NCBI GenBank assembly: GCA_028868515.1
Contig: JAGWUI010000001.1
Location: 124,001 to 188,000 of the forward strand
From: Gammaproteobacteria bacterium
GTDB taxonomy: Bacteria > Pseudomonadota > Gammaproteobacteria > Pseudomonadales > Moraxellaceae
Length of the DNA stretch: 64,000 nt
Reading direction: 5' to 3'
This document shows positions 63,722 through 64,000 of this stretch, one piece after another. A program made the position numbers and the translations under genes. Every line of letters begins with the position of its first letter. Position 1 is the stretch's first letter. A model generated the notes under the pieces. The model searched no databases, was not told where the DNA came from, and was given only the letters and a program-made list of their open reading frames with translations.

Positions 63722-64000
63722 ATGCCTAAACTAGTTAAACTTTTGACAGATGTTTTAGAGCAGCTACAAAAGCAAATTACGACTCATCAACATGAATGGA
63801 CGCTTCAACAGAACCCAGAAGCTCTGCATAGTTTAAGAATCTGTTTGCGACAACTTCGGAGCTTGTTACGCCCATTACGCTCTGAACTTAATGAAGTCAT
63901 CGTGTTAGATCAACTTGCAAAAGAGATCATTACAAAAACGAACTGTATTCGAGATATCGAAGTATTAATTCTAGAACTTAAACAGCGGCAAAAACCTGAA
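63722..64000 (+). CDS. CHAD-domain protein, N-terminal part, runs off right edge
   Basis: 93 codons are visible to the window edge: MPKLVKLLTDVLEQLQKQIT, then LHSLRICLRQLRSLLRPLRSE, a His followed by Arg-rich helical repeats. This is the CHAD signature (conserved His and Arg on helices) of polyphosphate-binding proteins. The frame continues past the edge. Preceded by 60 bp with no gene after the small peptide. Confidence 0.7.
   Translation, partial: MPKLVKLLTDVLEQLQKQITTHQHEWTLQQNPEALHSLRICLRQLRSLLRPLRSELNEVIVLDQLAKEIITKTNCIRDIEVLILELKQRQKPE

Overview
ORGANISM. The window is AT-rich gammaproteobacterial DNA. The gene set (CioAB-type cytochrome bd, KatG, Dps, PaaX-type regulator, AidB-like dehydrogenase, short AT-rich spacers) and the protein sequences look like an Acinetobacter or a close Moraxellaceae relative. 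This is inferred from protein familiarity, not from a search. Much of the window is accessory DNA: recombinases, a Tn3-family transposase, decayed insertion sequences, truncated genes and modular cargo. LAYOUT. (1) 1-3530: three overlapping genes, two large tyrosine recombinases plus a small coiled-coil partner, matching a gamma-mobile-trio (GmtY/GmtZ/GmtX) module; the first gene runs off the left edge. (2) 3680-11888: a co-oriented, mostly overlapping metal-type efflux operon (response regulator, kinase, outer-membrane factor, adaptor, RND pump, CDF-like transporter). (3) 11991-16185: Tn3-family transposase with a TnpI-like tyrosine recombinase. (4) 16205-29602: a sulfide/persulfide module: cyanide-insensitive-type bd oxidase, RND pump and adaptor, DUF2892 protein, DUF442 phosphatase-like protein, a SqrR/BigR-like repressor divergent from sulfide:quinone oxidoreductase, an outer-membrane factor, a TauE/SafE exporter, a second ArsR repressor divergent from a persulfide-dioxygenase-like hydrolase, and a methyltransferase. 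(5) 29697-38599: KatG, Dps, a KfrA-like DNA-binding protein, a GT87-like membrane protein and a minus-strand two-component operon with a COG4705 membrane protein. (6) 38814-46286: a scrap-rich stretch: IS3 orfA remnant, a 32-aa membrane peptide, chrA fragment, an iteron-like array with a 105-bp inverted repeat, a Fic protein, mazE with a dead mazF, a PPP phosphatase, a truncated SnoaL gene, two small genes, an RX4H HEPN-type protein and an internally deleted IS982 element. (7) 46342-54006: defence-like cargo: a three-gene ABC-three-component system and a convergent pair (YaaC-like protein, HEPN protein), the pair flanked by two copies of a GCAAC-rich repeat block. (8) 54356-64000: more ordinary chromosome-like genes: DJ-1-type protein and old-yellow-enzyme operon, MerR regulator with two textbook 19-bp-spacer promoters, acetoacetate-decarboxylase-like and saccharopine-dehydrogenase-like genes, alpha/beta hydrolase, PaaX-type regulator divergent from an AidB-like dehydrogenase, a 31-aa membrane peptide behind a perfect palindrome, and the start of a CHAD-domain gene. 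HOW IT FITS. Regions 1-7 read as layered insertions: a recombinase trio at one end, metal and sulfide detoxification cargo in the middle, anti-phage-like cargo at the other end. In the sulfide module SQR would oxidise sulfide into the quinone pool, the bd oxidase could re-oxidise quinol while resisting sulfide, the hydrolase and DUF442 protein would process persulfide, TauE would export sulfite-type products, and two ArsR proteins would sense persulfide. The least explained signals are the GCAAC repeat blocks, the iteron plus inverted-repeat locus, and the two tiny membrane proteins that share a 26-bp palindrome.
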